DNA of 64,000 bases, taken from the NCBI RefSeq assembly GCF_921293095.1, contig NC_060257.1:57696968-57760967 (forward strand). Direction: 5' to 3'. Origin of the DNA: Ischnura elegans. Lineage: Eukaryota > Arthropoda > Insecta > Odonata > Coenagrionidae. Below the pieces are notes generated by a model that was not told the DNA's origin, ran no database searches, and saw only the letters and a list, made by a program, of their open reading frames with translations. Of the stretch, positions 11,512 to 22,500 are shown piece by piece. Position 1 is the first letter of the stretch. The number at the start of each line of letters is the position of its first letter. Position numbers and translations under genes: made by a program.

Positions 11512-11796
11512 CTCATACTTTGTTGAAGGCTCAGTCACAGCTATTCCCTTCTTTGTTATCCATGGCAATGTTCTACTACACTGCCCCATCAGAAGAAAAT
11601 CAGCTGGGACATCAACATCGTCCACAACTAATTCGTTTTCAGAATCACTGACACGAATCTCGGGATCGCCTGATTCCGCTTTGATTGCGTTGATTTTAAT
11701 GGAGAGTGGATCTTCACAATCCATAGCACTTTCCTCTTCTTCCAACTCCTCCTCAGTACTTTCCAGAGGTATAAACACTTCATTAGGGATGCACAT
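11512..11796 (-). CDS. Acidic linker exon of the distal cassette
   Basis: 95 codons between a TTTCTTTTAG acceptor (11798-11797) and a GTGAGT donor (11511). The first codon after the acceptor is an ATG, so it could be an internal exon, or the first coding exon of a separate transcript. It is strongly acidic (STEEELEEEESAMDCEDP) and holds an IKAE tetrapeptide (exon residues 38-41) that fits the SUMO-acceptor consensus. It matches the proximal acidic exon in length, composition and phase, but the residues are not obviously alignable. A dense MITE cluster starts 195 bp upstream of it. Confidence 0.65.
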
Positions 11797-11990
11797 CTAA
11801 AAGAAATTAAATATCTTGTAATGATTTTGTTGTAATATAGTCATTTTCAGAAAAACCTACTAAAGGTTTTATTCAACAAGATTGACACAAAGTGAAAGTA
11901 AACAAGTCGTAGTGTTACCATGATGAATACAATTATTAAAATGAAGATCAACAACATAACAATTAATTGAACATGCTTTATACCAGGGAT

Positions 11991-12954
11991 CAGTGGTGCA
12001 GTGAGGGGGGGTTTTGGGGGATAAACCCCCCCAGAGCTCAGACAATGTTTTAAGTTTAATCTATATTATTTATTTAGATTAACATTACTAATAGAATAGT
12101 GTAATAATAGGGTGGTTTCCTTCATCAAAGAAAACGAAAGGCATTGATTGCGATTCGTTACCCACCATTAGTGTATTCATAATATACAAATTATTTTGTT
12201 TCAGAAATACCAGGTTAGACGAATGGCAATGGTCCATTTTTATCCTCATTTGAAAAGGGCCAGATTGGCACCCATGCGATGCCACTCCACGTGACGTCAC
12301 AGGGACCTAGTTTCTATACGAGAAGATAGGAGTTATACGTCGTCTGAGGTTACCATTGCATGCATGAGGCGCAGAGCTCAGGGAAACATGTCTTAACAAT
12401 CACTTATTAAAACTGGCTAAGGTCGGAAAGTTTTCCTCGTTTGATAAGTTATTAATAATCCTTATTTAAGCCAAGCGCTACCAGTCAGCAGGGTACTAGG
12501 CTAGCCGCTAGCAGTCTGCGTCATATCAGCGCTAAGCCTTGCCTCAAGGTCACCTCGCAGGGCAGGAGGGGGAACCAGAAATACGTCACGCGGAGAGACT
12601 TCCCGACATTCATACTTATGCGTCGCGTTTTCGCGCGCTTGAAAATTTTCACTTTTCATTTAATCGCGAAAAATAGATATCGTCATTTAAAAATCTAAAA
12701 GCGTGAAATACGTACTCCAGGAGTAATAATCTTTCGATTTAGGCAATAAAAAAATAATAGGAAACCACCCTATTAATAAAATATCCCTCAGAAGGCCGTA
12801 AAACTCACCATTTTCAACCATTTATCTTGATTTTTTTCTGGCGGAGGGCCCTCGTACCTCCCGCATACCCTGGCAGGTATGCCATACCCCCAGACACCCC
12901 AGTATTAGTTGCGCCTGAAACCCCCCCTAACCTTAATTCCTAGCTGCGCCCCTG
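11991..12954 (-). mobile_element. Family B MITE, copy 4, split by a family A copy
   Basis: Reverse orientation: CAGTGGTGCAGTGAGG at the left and TAGCTGCGCCCCTG at the right. A family A element occupies 12109-12771, after which the B sequence resumes at the expected base (TTAATAAAATATCC). This shows A to be younger than B. Confidence 0.8.
12109..12771. mobile_element. Family A MITE, copy 2, with intact E-box/CRE core
   Basis: 663 bp, AGGGTGGTTTCC at the left and its exact inverse GGAAACCACCCT at the right. It contains CACGTGACGTCAC (12288-12300), which joins an E-box to a CRE-type octamer. No coding capacity. Confidence 0.85.
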
Positions 12955-12955
12955 C

Positions 12956-13479
12956 CAGGGATAGCAACAGAAACTAAACAAAAGTCGAAACCAGTAAAAT
13001 TTCAATAGTTTCCTTCCCAGCAGCAAAACGTGGAAACAAAATGAAATGGCATTAAACCCAGGGAGCTAAACTCGGGGTCGAAACGAAATCGGAGTAAAAA
13101 CTACTTCAGGTCTAAAGTTTTGTAAAACTCTGAGACAAACGAAACACAAATATTAACAGGAGAACGTTGAATGCAAGCAGGCCATTCTATTTTAACCTCA
13201 ATGTTTTAACCTCTTTACACGTATTTCAAATGCAATTGGTCGAAACTGTTCCCTCTTCTCCCCCTCCACTCAAATTCTGGGATCGAAACTTAACTATGAG
13301 CAGTGGAGTTTTGTTTAATTTAGTTTCATTCCTGGGAGTAAAGTTTCGACCCGGGACGAAACTATACTCCTTGGTGATTTTAATTTCATACAGGAACAAA
13401 ACTAAACCTAAACATCATATTTTCGTTTCCCTCCGGATCGAAATGAAGCATTTTTGTTTCGTTTCACTTGCCATCCCTG
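12956..13479. mobile_element. Family H element, copy 2 (524 bp, complete)
   Basis: Ends CAGGGATAGCAACAGAAAC and GTTTCACTTGCCATCCCTG are inverted. The interior is a run of degenerate GAAAC/GTTTC words pointing inward from both sides. It begins one base after a family B copy ends. Confidence 0.75.
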
Positions 13480-13597
13480 CTTTCTACCACAGATGTTTTT
13501 TACAGTTCGCACAGTCAGAGAGATTTTAAAATACAGAGTAGCCAGCAGTGAGCTTTGACAGAGTCAACTCAATTGTCTGTATTTTAAATTTTTTAAA

Positions 13598-14082
13598 TAC
13601 AGTAAAACTCGCTTATAATGACCATGCATGCAACGAAATCCTGCCTACCCGCCGAGGTGAATTCCCTGCCCCTAGAACTTTCTTATGATCACCAATGTTA
13701 ATTTTCCTGCGTATAACGAGTTCAGATGATATGAAATCCCCGCTAATGCAAACTATTCTTCGGTCCCTTTGGAAATTTATACCTCTTTTACAAAGAAATT
13801 ACGGTCATTTTCGCTACTTAACTGGTCCTAACCTTATCATAAGTTGTCCTTACGTCTGGCCATCACCACATAATTCTACCATTGATCTTAAAATCCCTCC
13901 CTTAACAGCTGTTTGATTGAAAGGGTCGGGCGATGGTTAAATGCTGCTTGAATATAGATGATTTAAGAAATATTAGCCGGAAATCCTGTAATTTAAGGGA
14001 AAAAATCCCTTAGCAAAATCCTGTTTGTAACAAAATAGATTAATGGGTCCTCTGAAATTCGTTATAAGCAAGTTTTCCTGTA
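13598..14082. mobile_element. Family E pogo-like MITE
   Basis: TACAGTAAAACTCGCTTATA at the left and TATAAGCAAGTTTTCCTGTA at the right are imperfect inverted repeats starting with TA. Non-coding interior. A TA-starting repeat of this kind suggests Tc1/mariner (pogo) mobilisation. Confidence 0.7.
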
Positions 14083-14398
14083 AACTGTGTATCGAATAAA
14101 ACAAAAACTAAGTATTTTCAACTTCGTAATGAAAAGTAAAACTTTGAACGTAATTCCACATAAATTTATTGAAGGACGACCTTCGTTTTGACCTCGCACG
14201 TCATCATTTGGTACGTTTGAACATAAAATGGAATATAGTCACACAATTATTGATTTCTCAAAACCTTTACGAAGAACTTTTTATGCCAGAAAATATGCAT
14301 TGAACTGGCAAAATTATGGGTGAAATGAATTTAAAATAAAATATTTTGAAATTCGTGGTTGGAAATTCCAGGAGCAAAAATTCATGAAAATTATATAA

Positions 14399-14933
14399 TA
14401 CAGTGGAACTTGGATAATTCGAACATCAAGCGATCAGTTAAAAACTTCATAGTATCAAGAAATTCAAATTAAAGAAGTCCTTAATAAATAGGTCCAAAAC
14501 GATAAAATTCATAATTCCAATCAAAACTCTTTATTAAACTGACACTCTTGAAATATGAATACTTTGATTAACACCTATTAACAAGATTAAAGTAACCTCA
14601 AAACAGGAATATTTATTTCAACAAACTATGAGTTTGGTTTAGGATGGTCGGCACAGCGAGAGGTAGGGGAAGAGTGATTCATCTTACTCTACGCTGGCAT
14701 GCATTTTGTCTGTTAGTAAAGCATATTTTCCAATGGATTCACATTGGAAAATATGCAATTACAATTTATACCTTAATTTGACACACCAAAACTTCGAATT
14801 ATCAAAAATAAAATTCGAACTATCCACGATTTTTTAGCATTGTTTGAATACAAAATGCTAGGGACCAAGAAAAATATTCGAATTAAAGTATATTTTGAAT
14901 TAAAGAGGTTTGAATTATCCAGATTCCACTGTA
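14399..14933. mobile_element. Family D pogo-like MITE
   Basis: TACAGTGGAACTTGGATAAT and ATTATCCAGATTCCACTGTA form terminal inverted repeats of about 25 bp. An AT-rich interior contains TTCGAATT-type words but no reading frame. Confidence 0.75.
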
Positions 14934-17159
14934 TTATATTCATATTTCAAAATTCATCCATAATTCCCAATTCTCCTTGGTTTCCCGGTCACCTGACACC
15001 CAGAAGTAGTTGGAAGGGGAAGATAGTTTACAATGAATAAAGCATCTTCTTCATACAGCCATTCTCCGGTGAGTTTGAAATAAAATAAATCCTACAACAA
15101 ACCTGGCAAACAAGAAAATTTGTGAAAACTTGTTACCATAACCAGGGTTAATTTTTAATGGTGCGGTAACTTGAAATGTTTGCTTACCTATTTTTAAAAG
15201 GTCTTGTATCAATATTTTATTTTTATTTATTTCTTTATACACCCTGTAAACAGCACATAGGCCTTTACAACAGGGAATTTTTTTACAACAATCAACAATG
15301 GAGGACAATCACAAAATCTTAACAGTCATCTAACAGCACACTAAATCATCCACTTTATTTCCACTTAGCACTGTATTGTGCCTTCATAAGTGATACCAAC
15401 CCAAGCACAAAAATAGTACCAAACCATTTCAAGTTACCCCAGTTTACGGTACGTATTTACAAGTATCATGAGTCCATTTTACTATAAAAGGAATGGGAAA
15501 AACTATGGCAATGTATGCAATACTATGAAAAATTGATAATGCTAATCTGATGTCACATCAAGTGATATTTGGCATTGTGAATTTTGCACACAGGATAGAA
15601 CACATAAGTTACATTGGTTTCTCAATGGTCTGCTTAATGCTAAGTGACCACGAAAATTTATAACTGAGCAAATACGACTAAGAAAAGAAAGATGTGCAAT
15701 TGTATGCAATCAATTCCTTTTCTTAGGAACTTCAATTGCTTAGATTTCTGTGGCTCGATTTCTCTGGTATTTTGCACCCATTCTAATGAAAACTAGAATG
15801 TTTTTAAAGTTGGGAAGGGTAGAAAAGGGAGTAAAGAGGAGGGTAGGCATTGAGGACTGGCTAGGGAATTGATTGACACATAATTATAATAATACGTGGT
15901 TAAATGAACAACACAATCAAGGCTCTACTGTATTTACTAATCGCTACAAATAACTAGGTGTTCCACTCTTATGATAAAGATCAAAGAAAAACTAACCGGT
16001 TTGGGAAAAATTTCCAAAATAAAAATTTGCAGTCCGATTTTATCATTTTTACTGTTTCTGTGAACACAAAATGCCATATTCCACAGTTATTAAATGTGCC
16101 ACATATAAGTAATTTATGCCAGGCTTGGAAGGCCTCACAACTCTTGAGTTCTGCATTCCACGGATTTTCATATCTAAGAAAAATAGATATTAGGAAAAGA
16201 GAGTGAAGGGAGCCTACTAGAGAAGAAATGATGTATACATAGAAACATTATCTTCAGCCAATATTTCTCTTCAACGTTTCTAATCTTCATTGACGTCAAG
16301 TCTATTGCTTAATCACCTGTTTTTATTGCCTTTCATTCTACTTTCTCCCATATAATTTGTGAGTGGTCCGCATGTTTCAATTTAGTGTTTCATAGAGGAA
16401 TTAAAAAAAACAAGGGCTCAATAACCAATTTTTCATTCTAAAAGAGTACTTCTTGAGCTATATTTAGAAAATCAGAGGTCAATTGGTGATCTTCAGTTAG
16501 AGAAAAATGAAAATGTAAAATATTTCTTTGAAGCGTAACTACGAGTAGCCCACATATTTCATTTCTGGAATAGTAATAATATATGATCTGTAGTAAAATG
16601 AAAGTTTCAACCAATTCTAAGGAGGAGTATATGATAACTTTTTTTACTATTTTTCTTTTCATATACGTAAGTGCAGCAATAAAAAATTACTTAAAATCCA
16701 TTTAATAAATGCATAGTATAAAATAAAGAATAAGCTTTAAACGAGGAAAATTTGATTGCTTTATTATCATGGCATAGTTTACAAACTTTATTGTTTATAG
16801 TGATACCTAGTTTGAAAAATAAAGAGACTCATTTTCCTGTTTTTTTTATTCCTCGCCTACTTCTCCAACTGTTTGTGAGGAAAAATCAATGATCATTTTA
16901 ACGGATAAGTGGGTCATCACCTTTCAGACTATCTTCTGCTCCTCACACCAATCCAGAATGGCTCACTGTTCTTTAAACTCTTCTAGCGATTTCCTCCCTT
17001 AATTAGCAGTTCTCACTAAATGAGCTAAAAAAACAAACTGTTAACAACATCACCAACTCATGAAAAAAAGGTGGCAAGTTTCAAGCTGTTTTTTTGTTAA
17101 CCCTTTTGTAGAATAAAACTTACATTCAATTCAATATTTTAGCAATTTGTGTCCCATGT
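14934..17159. other. Unassigned sequence upstream of the distal cassette
   Basis: Between the finger exon at 18833 and the distal acidic exon. AT-rich. Only one repeat-like stretch is visible, around 15210-15300 (TTTATTTCTTTATACACCCT), which looks like a dispersed repeat end. A Cys-rich minus-strand frame there lacks the ZAD pattern. Confidence 0.35.
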
Positions 17160-17450
17160 AATCCCATAGACCCAAGATTCAATCAATTGATTAGAGATTT
17201 AATCCATTTCCAGTTTTTAATTATTCTATGTCTCCTGTCTGGTTTTTGCATCAATTTTTCCATAATATTTTGGGGGTAGAATAATAAGAGAGAAATGATT
17301 ATGGGGTGGCGACTGTCACCCCCAAATAATTCCAATGGAGATATCTCAGAAACAACTAATGTGATTGCAAGAAAACAGGATCACAAACAGTAAAAAAATA
17401 GCATTCAACCATACAACCCTAAAATGAAAACAGAAAACTTGATGAGAGAC
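17160..17450 (+). repeat. Intronic segment duplicated at 25150-25430 (copy 1)
   Basis: Shares with 25150-25430, in the same order: CAATCAATTGATTAGA, CCTCCTGTCTG-like text, ATATTTTGGGGGTAGAATAA, ATGATTATGGGGTGG, TCAGAAACAAC and AAAACAGAAAA. No coding frame. Origin (old transposon or segmental duplication) unknown. Confidence 0.6.
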
Positions 17451-17496
17451 CAGTCTTCTTCTTGGTACCCACTCATATGAAAGTTCAGCAATGCCA

Positions 17497-17650
17497 TTTA
17501 ACTTTGGGCATGTAATTATGCAGGTTAGAACTGCATTATTTTCTAAAACTGGCATGAAATCCACCAATTTACACAATGCAATTTTGATTGCACCTTCACT
17601 CATATGGCTGATTGTGCAATTATGTGCACTGTGTAAAATGGCCTTAAATA
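17497..17650. mobile_element. Family K fragment
   Basis: Carries GGTTAGAACTGCATTATTTT, GCAATTTTGATTGCACCTTC and the end CTGTGTAAAATGGCCTTAAA, which match the complete copy at 50203-50440. The left terminal repeat is lost. Confidence 0.6.
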
Positions 17651-18003
17651 TTTGCATTTTTGACAAAATATTGCTACAGATAATGGTACAGATATTGTGG
17701 ACCACAGAAAAACTTGGCATTTTATGCTGTGGGTAACATGTAGAAGATAGTGATGAACTCTTCTCTGGCTCTACAACGAGTTTCAATTCATATGTAGATG
17801 GCTGGGCATCTCGTCCATCACTTGGATTCTTTTCTTACCTATAAGTTTCCAAACGGTCTAAAATTCAGATTGGCAAAGTTTTACCTTTACATAAATAGTT
17901 ATATTAACCTGTGCCTTATCGATGAAAGGTTGGAAAAATTGACTGATAGCAGAATTACATGTACACACCAAGCATGAAGGTTTGGTAACACCCATCCTGA
18001 AGT

Positions 18004-18240
18004 TTGCTTTGCTAAGATGGCCTGGTGGTGTAACTTGCTAACACACCTGACAGTATACCGAGTTCGAATCCCAGCAAAGCCAATTATTTTTTCATGGAGA
18101 ACTTGATCTATGGTGTATACATATAACTTTGCACCCATGAGCGTGACTGCGTACAAAGTCGCTTGTTTCATGCAGTTCTTTAAGCAGAAAATCAATTTTA
18201 TCCACTGCAGAATGAAAATCATTTGAAACTTAATTATTGT
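18004..18240 (+). repeat. tRNA-derived SINE
   Basis: The first 80 bases (to 18083) have a Pol III A-box-like GGCCTGGTGGTGTAACTTG and a B box AGTTCGAATCCC. The outer ends GCTTTGC and GCAAAGC pair as an acceptor stem. A non-tRNA body follows. Retroposed SINE rather than a working tRNA. Confidence 0.5.
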
Positions 18241-18832
18241 GCCATCTAATAGAAAAGTTGGATGTCTGTAAGTTTTGTTCAATGTATGTTTTTGATGTAA
18301 CTCGTATATTTGATGGATCAAATGAGGGTATAATGCATACCCACTCCAGGATGACATGAATGCTAACATCTAAAAATTATTTTCCCAACTTTATTTAGAA
18401 CTTTATTCCTTTTTATCATTATAAATGGTGAATTTTGTGTTTTCTCTTCATACTTTGAGAAATTTCCATTATACTCTTTATTTTTTAAGGTCGGGGAGGT
18501 CAACATCCTCCAACCAGCAATTATTTCAAAATTGCTAAGCACCAAGTCCTCTATAGTATGAAAATCTTTCCTGAATATTCTTTACATGATCTACATCCTC
18601 TGATTACAGTGGCTAGGAATCTAATTTTAGGCATCAAAAGACGACTGTGAAAAAAGTAAAATTGTTGATTTATCTAAAATGGGATCACTAGATTTGTAGG
18701 AAGTTCTTTTCCTTGAATCACTTTCATCCATAATTAATATAAAAATCCAGTTTCAAAATAAAATCCACAAAATAACAGAGACCGTTTAATTGCATCTCAG
18801 AAATATAACAAATAGGAACATTCTATTAAATA

Positions 18833-19573
18833 TCAATGACATTCTGACATGTGAACATCTAATGTGTTTTGTGTCTTGAACGAAGTTTGGCATATAACAC
18901 ACTGAAAAGGCCTGATTCCTTGGCAAAGCTCATTGGAATGGCATCTTAAGCTGTAAGCATCCAAAAATCTCCTGGAGCAATTGGTACACTTCAAAAACCC
19001 ACGATGATGACTGACCACTACATGTTTGCACAGTTTACTTAAAGTTTTGAAACACTGTTTGCACTCGCCACATACAACTGGAGACTTTTTCTTGTGGTCT
19101 CGCATGTGAGTTCGGAGGGAGAAAACACGTTTGAAAGCCTTGCGGCACACCCCACACATAAATATCTGGTCAAGGCCGTCGAGACGAAAACCGCTAGACG
19201 TACTTGAAGCACTGGATGTGTTGGTCAAACCATCTTCTTCAGGTTTTTCATTCAGATGGATCACTAAGTGCTCATGCAAAGAATGAGAATCTGGAAAATT
19301 TTCATTGCATATTCCGCAAATTGGTGGAGCTGTCTCCTTTTCACAGTTCACCAAGTGTTCATAGAAGCTACTGCCACCGATACCACTACGGGAGCTGGTA
19401 AACACACGTTTATTCTCCTCAGGAGATCCCAATTCCATTTGACTAGTAGAGCAATCAAGGGCACCTTGTGTCTTCTCTTTCGAAGGGTCATTTTCTGAGA
19501 CACCAACTGACGCTTCAAGGGTTGAAAAATTTCTTGATCCCTCATTGATAGCACTCACGGTGCCTTTGGTAAC
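18833..19573 (-). CDS. Terminal five-finger C2H2 exon of the proximal cassette
   Basis: 246 codons plus TGA, entered after an AAACAG acceptor (19574). A serine-rich low-complexity stretch precedes the fingers. Fingers in order: CGICNENF..HLVIH, CGVCRKAF..HMRDH, CGECKQCF..HVVVSH, CTNCSRRF..HSNELC (C2HC type) and CVICQTSF..HMSECH. Only the last two are joined by a short linker (GIRPFQ) close to the TGEKP pattern. The first finger stands about 35 residues apart from the other four. No frameshift or missing zinc ligand is seen, apart from the His-to-Cys fourth ligand in finger four. Confidence 0.85.
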   Translation of the reverse strand, partial: VTKGTVSAINEGSRNFSTLEASVGVSENDPSKEKTQGALDCSTSQMELGSPEENKRVFTSSRSGIGGSSFYEHLVNCEKETAPPICGICNENFPDSHSLHEHLVIHLNEKPEEDGLTNTSSASSTSSGFRLDGLDQIFMCGVCRKAFKRVFSLRTHMRDHKKKSPVVCGECKQCFKTLSKLCKHVVVSHHRGFLKCTNCSRRFLDAYSLRCHSNELCQGIRPFQCVICQTSFKTQNTLDVHMSECH

Positions 19574-22500
19574 CTGTTTATTTCAGAGTAGATGCATTAG
19601 AAAGTGTTTCAGAGGATACTGAGAATGTCATGAAAGAAATGAAGTTATAAAATTGCCACAATTACTTCAAAATTATGTGGAATGGTGATCAGAGGAGCAA
19701 ACTTTGGCGATGCGCAATGAGCTTATGCATTAAAATCATTAAATACATGTCAGAAATCTTTAGTTGAAGAGTTAGAATCTCTTTTTAATTCTTTAAAAAT
19801 ATTAGCATCAACTAATTGTTTAATTAATCTCACACTCTTTCAAGTAATTATGTACATACAACTTGGTATTCAAAGATGTTATTGGAAATGTGGATTCAAC
19901 TGTATCATTTCTCAGTTTTCATGGCATAGAAACAGAAACAAAATATTCCTACAACATCAATTTATGTTGAAATGATATGTATTGCCAAGAAGTGTTTCTT
20001 GGTCGACAATAATTATTAGGTAAAACTTTTACTTGCATCATCATGGAGGCCTGATACCTTGCATTATAGCATTTCAATACCTAACTGCACATTTATTTTG
20101 TCACTCTAAAAGGACATTTCAAATTTTTGTTTTCGCAGAGGAAAATGTGAAGATAATTTTCATCACAATGGGGTTCTTAAGGAGCTGTAGTCACGAGGAA
20201 CGCTATTATGTGGGATCCAGCAACACTAGTGTGCTTGTAGCTAGGTAGCTGTTAGAGACAGAGCTTCCAATTTTTTTCCAAATGTAAATTACACACTTTG
20301 GTTCACTTTTATGTGAGCAAAAACACTGCCCTGTTGAATATTCATTCCCAATTGTGTGAAGTCAAAGGAGCAAAGTGTATGAGTACAACACATCTACTAA
20401 AGACAATGAGAATTCAAAGATGGATGCACAGACATCCATGGAAAACAGTGCTCTGGACAGCCTTGGACAAAACAATTGCAAAAGTGGAAGAAACAAAGAT
20501 GAAAGATAGAAGGATAACGGTAGCTCTGCAAGATGATTCCTGATGACAGCAAGATGTGCATTAGCAGAAGTCTCACAGACCATTAAAAGATATGCCATAA
20601 GGTGTAAACAGAGAATGTTTATCGATGACCACAGGATCATCCGCACTTTGACCCTTTAACAGCTAAATAATTTGGTTGGGATACTATTGCACACCTGCCC
20701 TAGAGCTGAGAGACAGACCCAAGTGACTATGTATCACCTGCAGTGAAGTTTTCTCAGGTTTTGCACCGGGTCAGGTCCTCCATTTCTCCCTCCAACGTTT
20801 TGACGGACAACTTGCCAATCATCATCAGGGATTCAGGAATCCAATACCAAACCCTCAAAGGCTCAGGGTATTTATACAGAATTCTGTGGGTGAGGGCAGT
20901 TCAGTGTCTCCTGATTGGCTACCAGTCCCCTCATATTTTTAAGAGGTGGTCCCATATATGGCTTAAATTATAGCCACAGTCTCTGTTGCTATTATTGATG
21001 TTTTTTCGAATCTGAATGGATTCTTTTACTAAGCGGTCCCAGTATCCATGAGATCGACACAGAAGCTTTGCTTGTATGTAAGTATCACCTCTTCCCTGAA
21101 TTGAAGATGAATCTCGGTGGGATGCATTTCGGAACCCAAGAGGAGAAGAAGGAAGTTTGAAACTTCCCTCACGGCGAGGCAGACGAGTTTCATGATTCAG
21201 GCACAAAGAAGATGGAGGTTCAACAGATTCAGGCTTCAATTGGTGGAAGTTAGACATATTTAAGTAAATAAAAGATCGTAGCACTTTTCGGAAAAGTGCT
21301 ACGATCTTTTATTTACTTAAAGATGGAGTTATCCAAAAATGCATTGATCTCAAGAATGATTATGTTAAACAGTAGGAAGAAGTCCAAGCTTCCCGGAAAC
21401 ATACTACATATTCAATGCCAATCAACTTTTTTTACTTTGGGGAAAAACATTGAAAACTTTGATCTAAGGGCAGGCGCGCACTGGCGCGACCATGACCATG
21501 ACCAGTTTTAGCATTGCAACAAATGGAGCGACATGCACTAGGCCAAGTCTGACTCATTGGTCGGACCCGAGTCGTCCGACCAAAATTTTTGAATTTGGTC
21601 GTCCCCGACTCAGCGGTCGTTGCGGCCAGAAACTACACGCATTCTAATGGCGCGCCGCTCACTGACTCCGACTTCACTCCGACCCGACCATACCGATCGA
21701 GCAAGTGGTGAATGTGTTTTGCTATCGTGGTCGTGCTCTGGTCAGAAGGTGTGCGACAGGGATCTGTTGTGGTCGTGTCCGTGGTCGTGCTAGTGCACGC
21801 CTGCCCTAAGGACAATCCTAGTACATATAATGAAGAAAATGGTGAAGTAATATAGGTACTGGATGAAATCTGATTACCTCTGATAATTAGATAATGCTAA
21901 TTAGCGAATTACATTAATGTCTCTGACCATGCCTCTTCTGAGTGGTAACAATGTGGAGGATAAGTTCACTCGTAACAAGTAAAAATATCATAGGCCTGAA
22001 GAGAATTCATTCTTCACCTCAGGCAAAGAGAATTACATAATTCTTATCGACCATCTGAGTAGTAAACAATGATAAATAACTAGAGGAAATGCCCATTGAG
22101 GTGGCTCGAAGAGTGGGTAACTCTAGATGACAATACACATGAATACGTAATTGAACCTATATCAAGGAACAGAAAAGAAAGGAAAATATCTCATAGTAAT
22201 AATGTAGAAAACTGAATATAGGAATGCATGAACATGAAGATTCACACAATCAGCTCGACAAATAATGCTGATAACTTGACAATTCTTGAAATCAGAATGA
22301 AGATCAGCGAAAACATTTTGAAATGCATGAGAAACCAAAAAGATAGACCAATAACATAAATCCAAAGGAAATTTCCATCGACTACATAAAGACAATGCAG
22401 TTATCATGCATGCCATTTTTGTGTCAGTCGTTGATTATAGATGGGTTTGAATCCTGACCATAGCAATCCGTCGAGATGGCCTTCAGATGCCCTCAAAACA

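Noticed and set aside
13167-13529. 120-codon plus-strand frame
   Set aside because: Lies within the family H element; the open frame comes from its GTTTC-rich repeats.
15051-15308. Cys-rich minus-strand frame (CCKKIPCCKGLC) as a possible second ZAD exon
   Set aside because: The cysteine spacing does not fit a ZAD, there is no following GDGLP-type motif, and TTTATTTCTTTATACACCCT looks like a dispersed repeat.
17346-17786. 146-codon minus-strand frame
   Set aside because: It overlaps a family K fragment and a duplicated intronic repeat; the hydrophobic end is low complexity.
17899-18369. 156-codon minus-strand frame
   Set aside because: It runs through the antisense of a tRNA-derived SINE; no protein signature.
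22430-22470. GGTTTGAATCC as a tRNA or SINE B box
   Set aside because: No A box or stem partners at the right distance on either strand.
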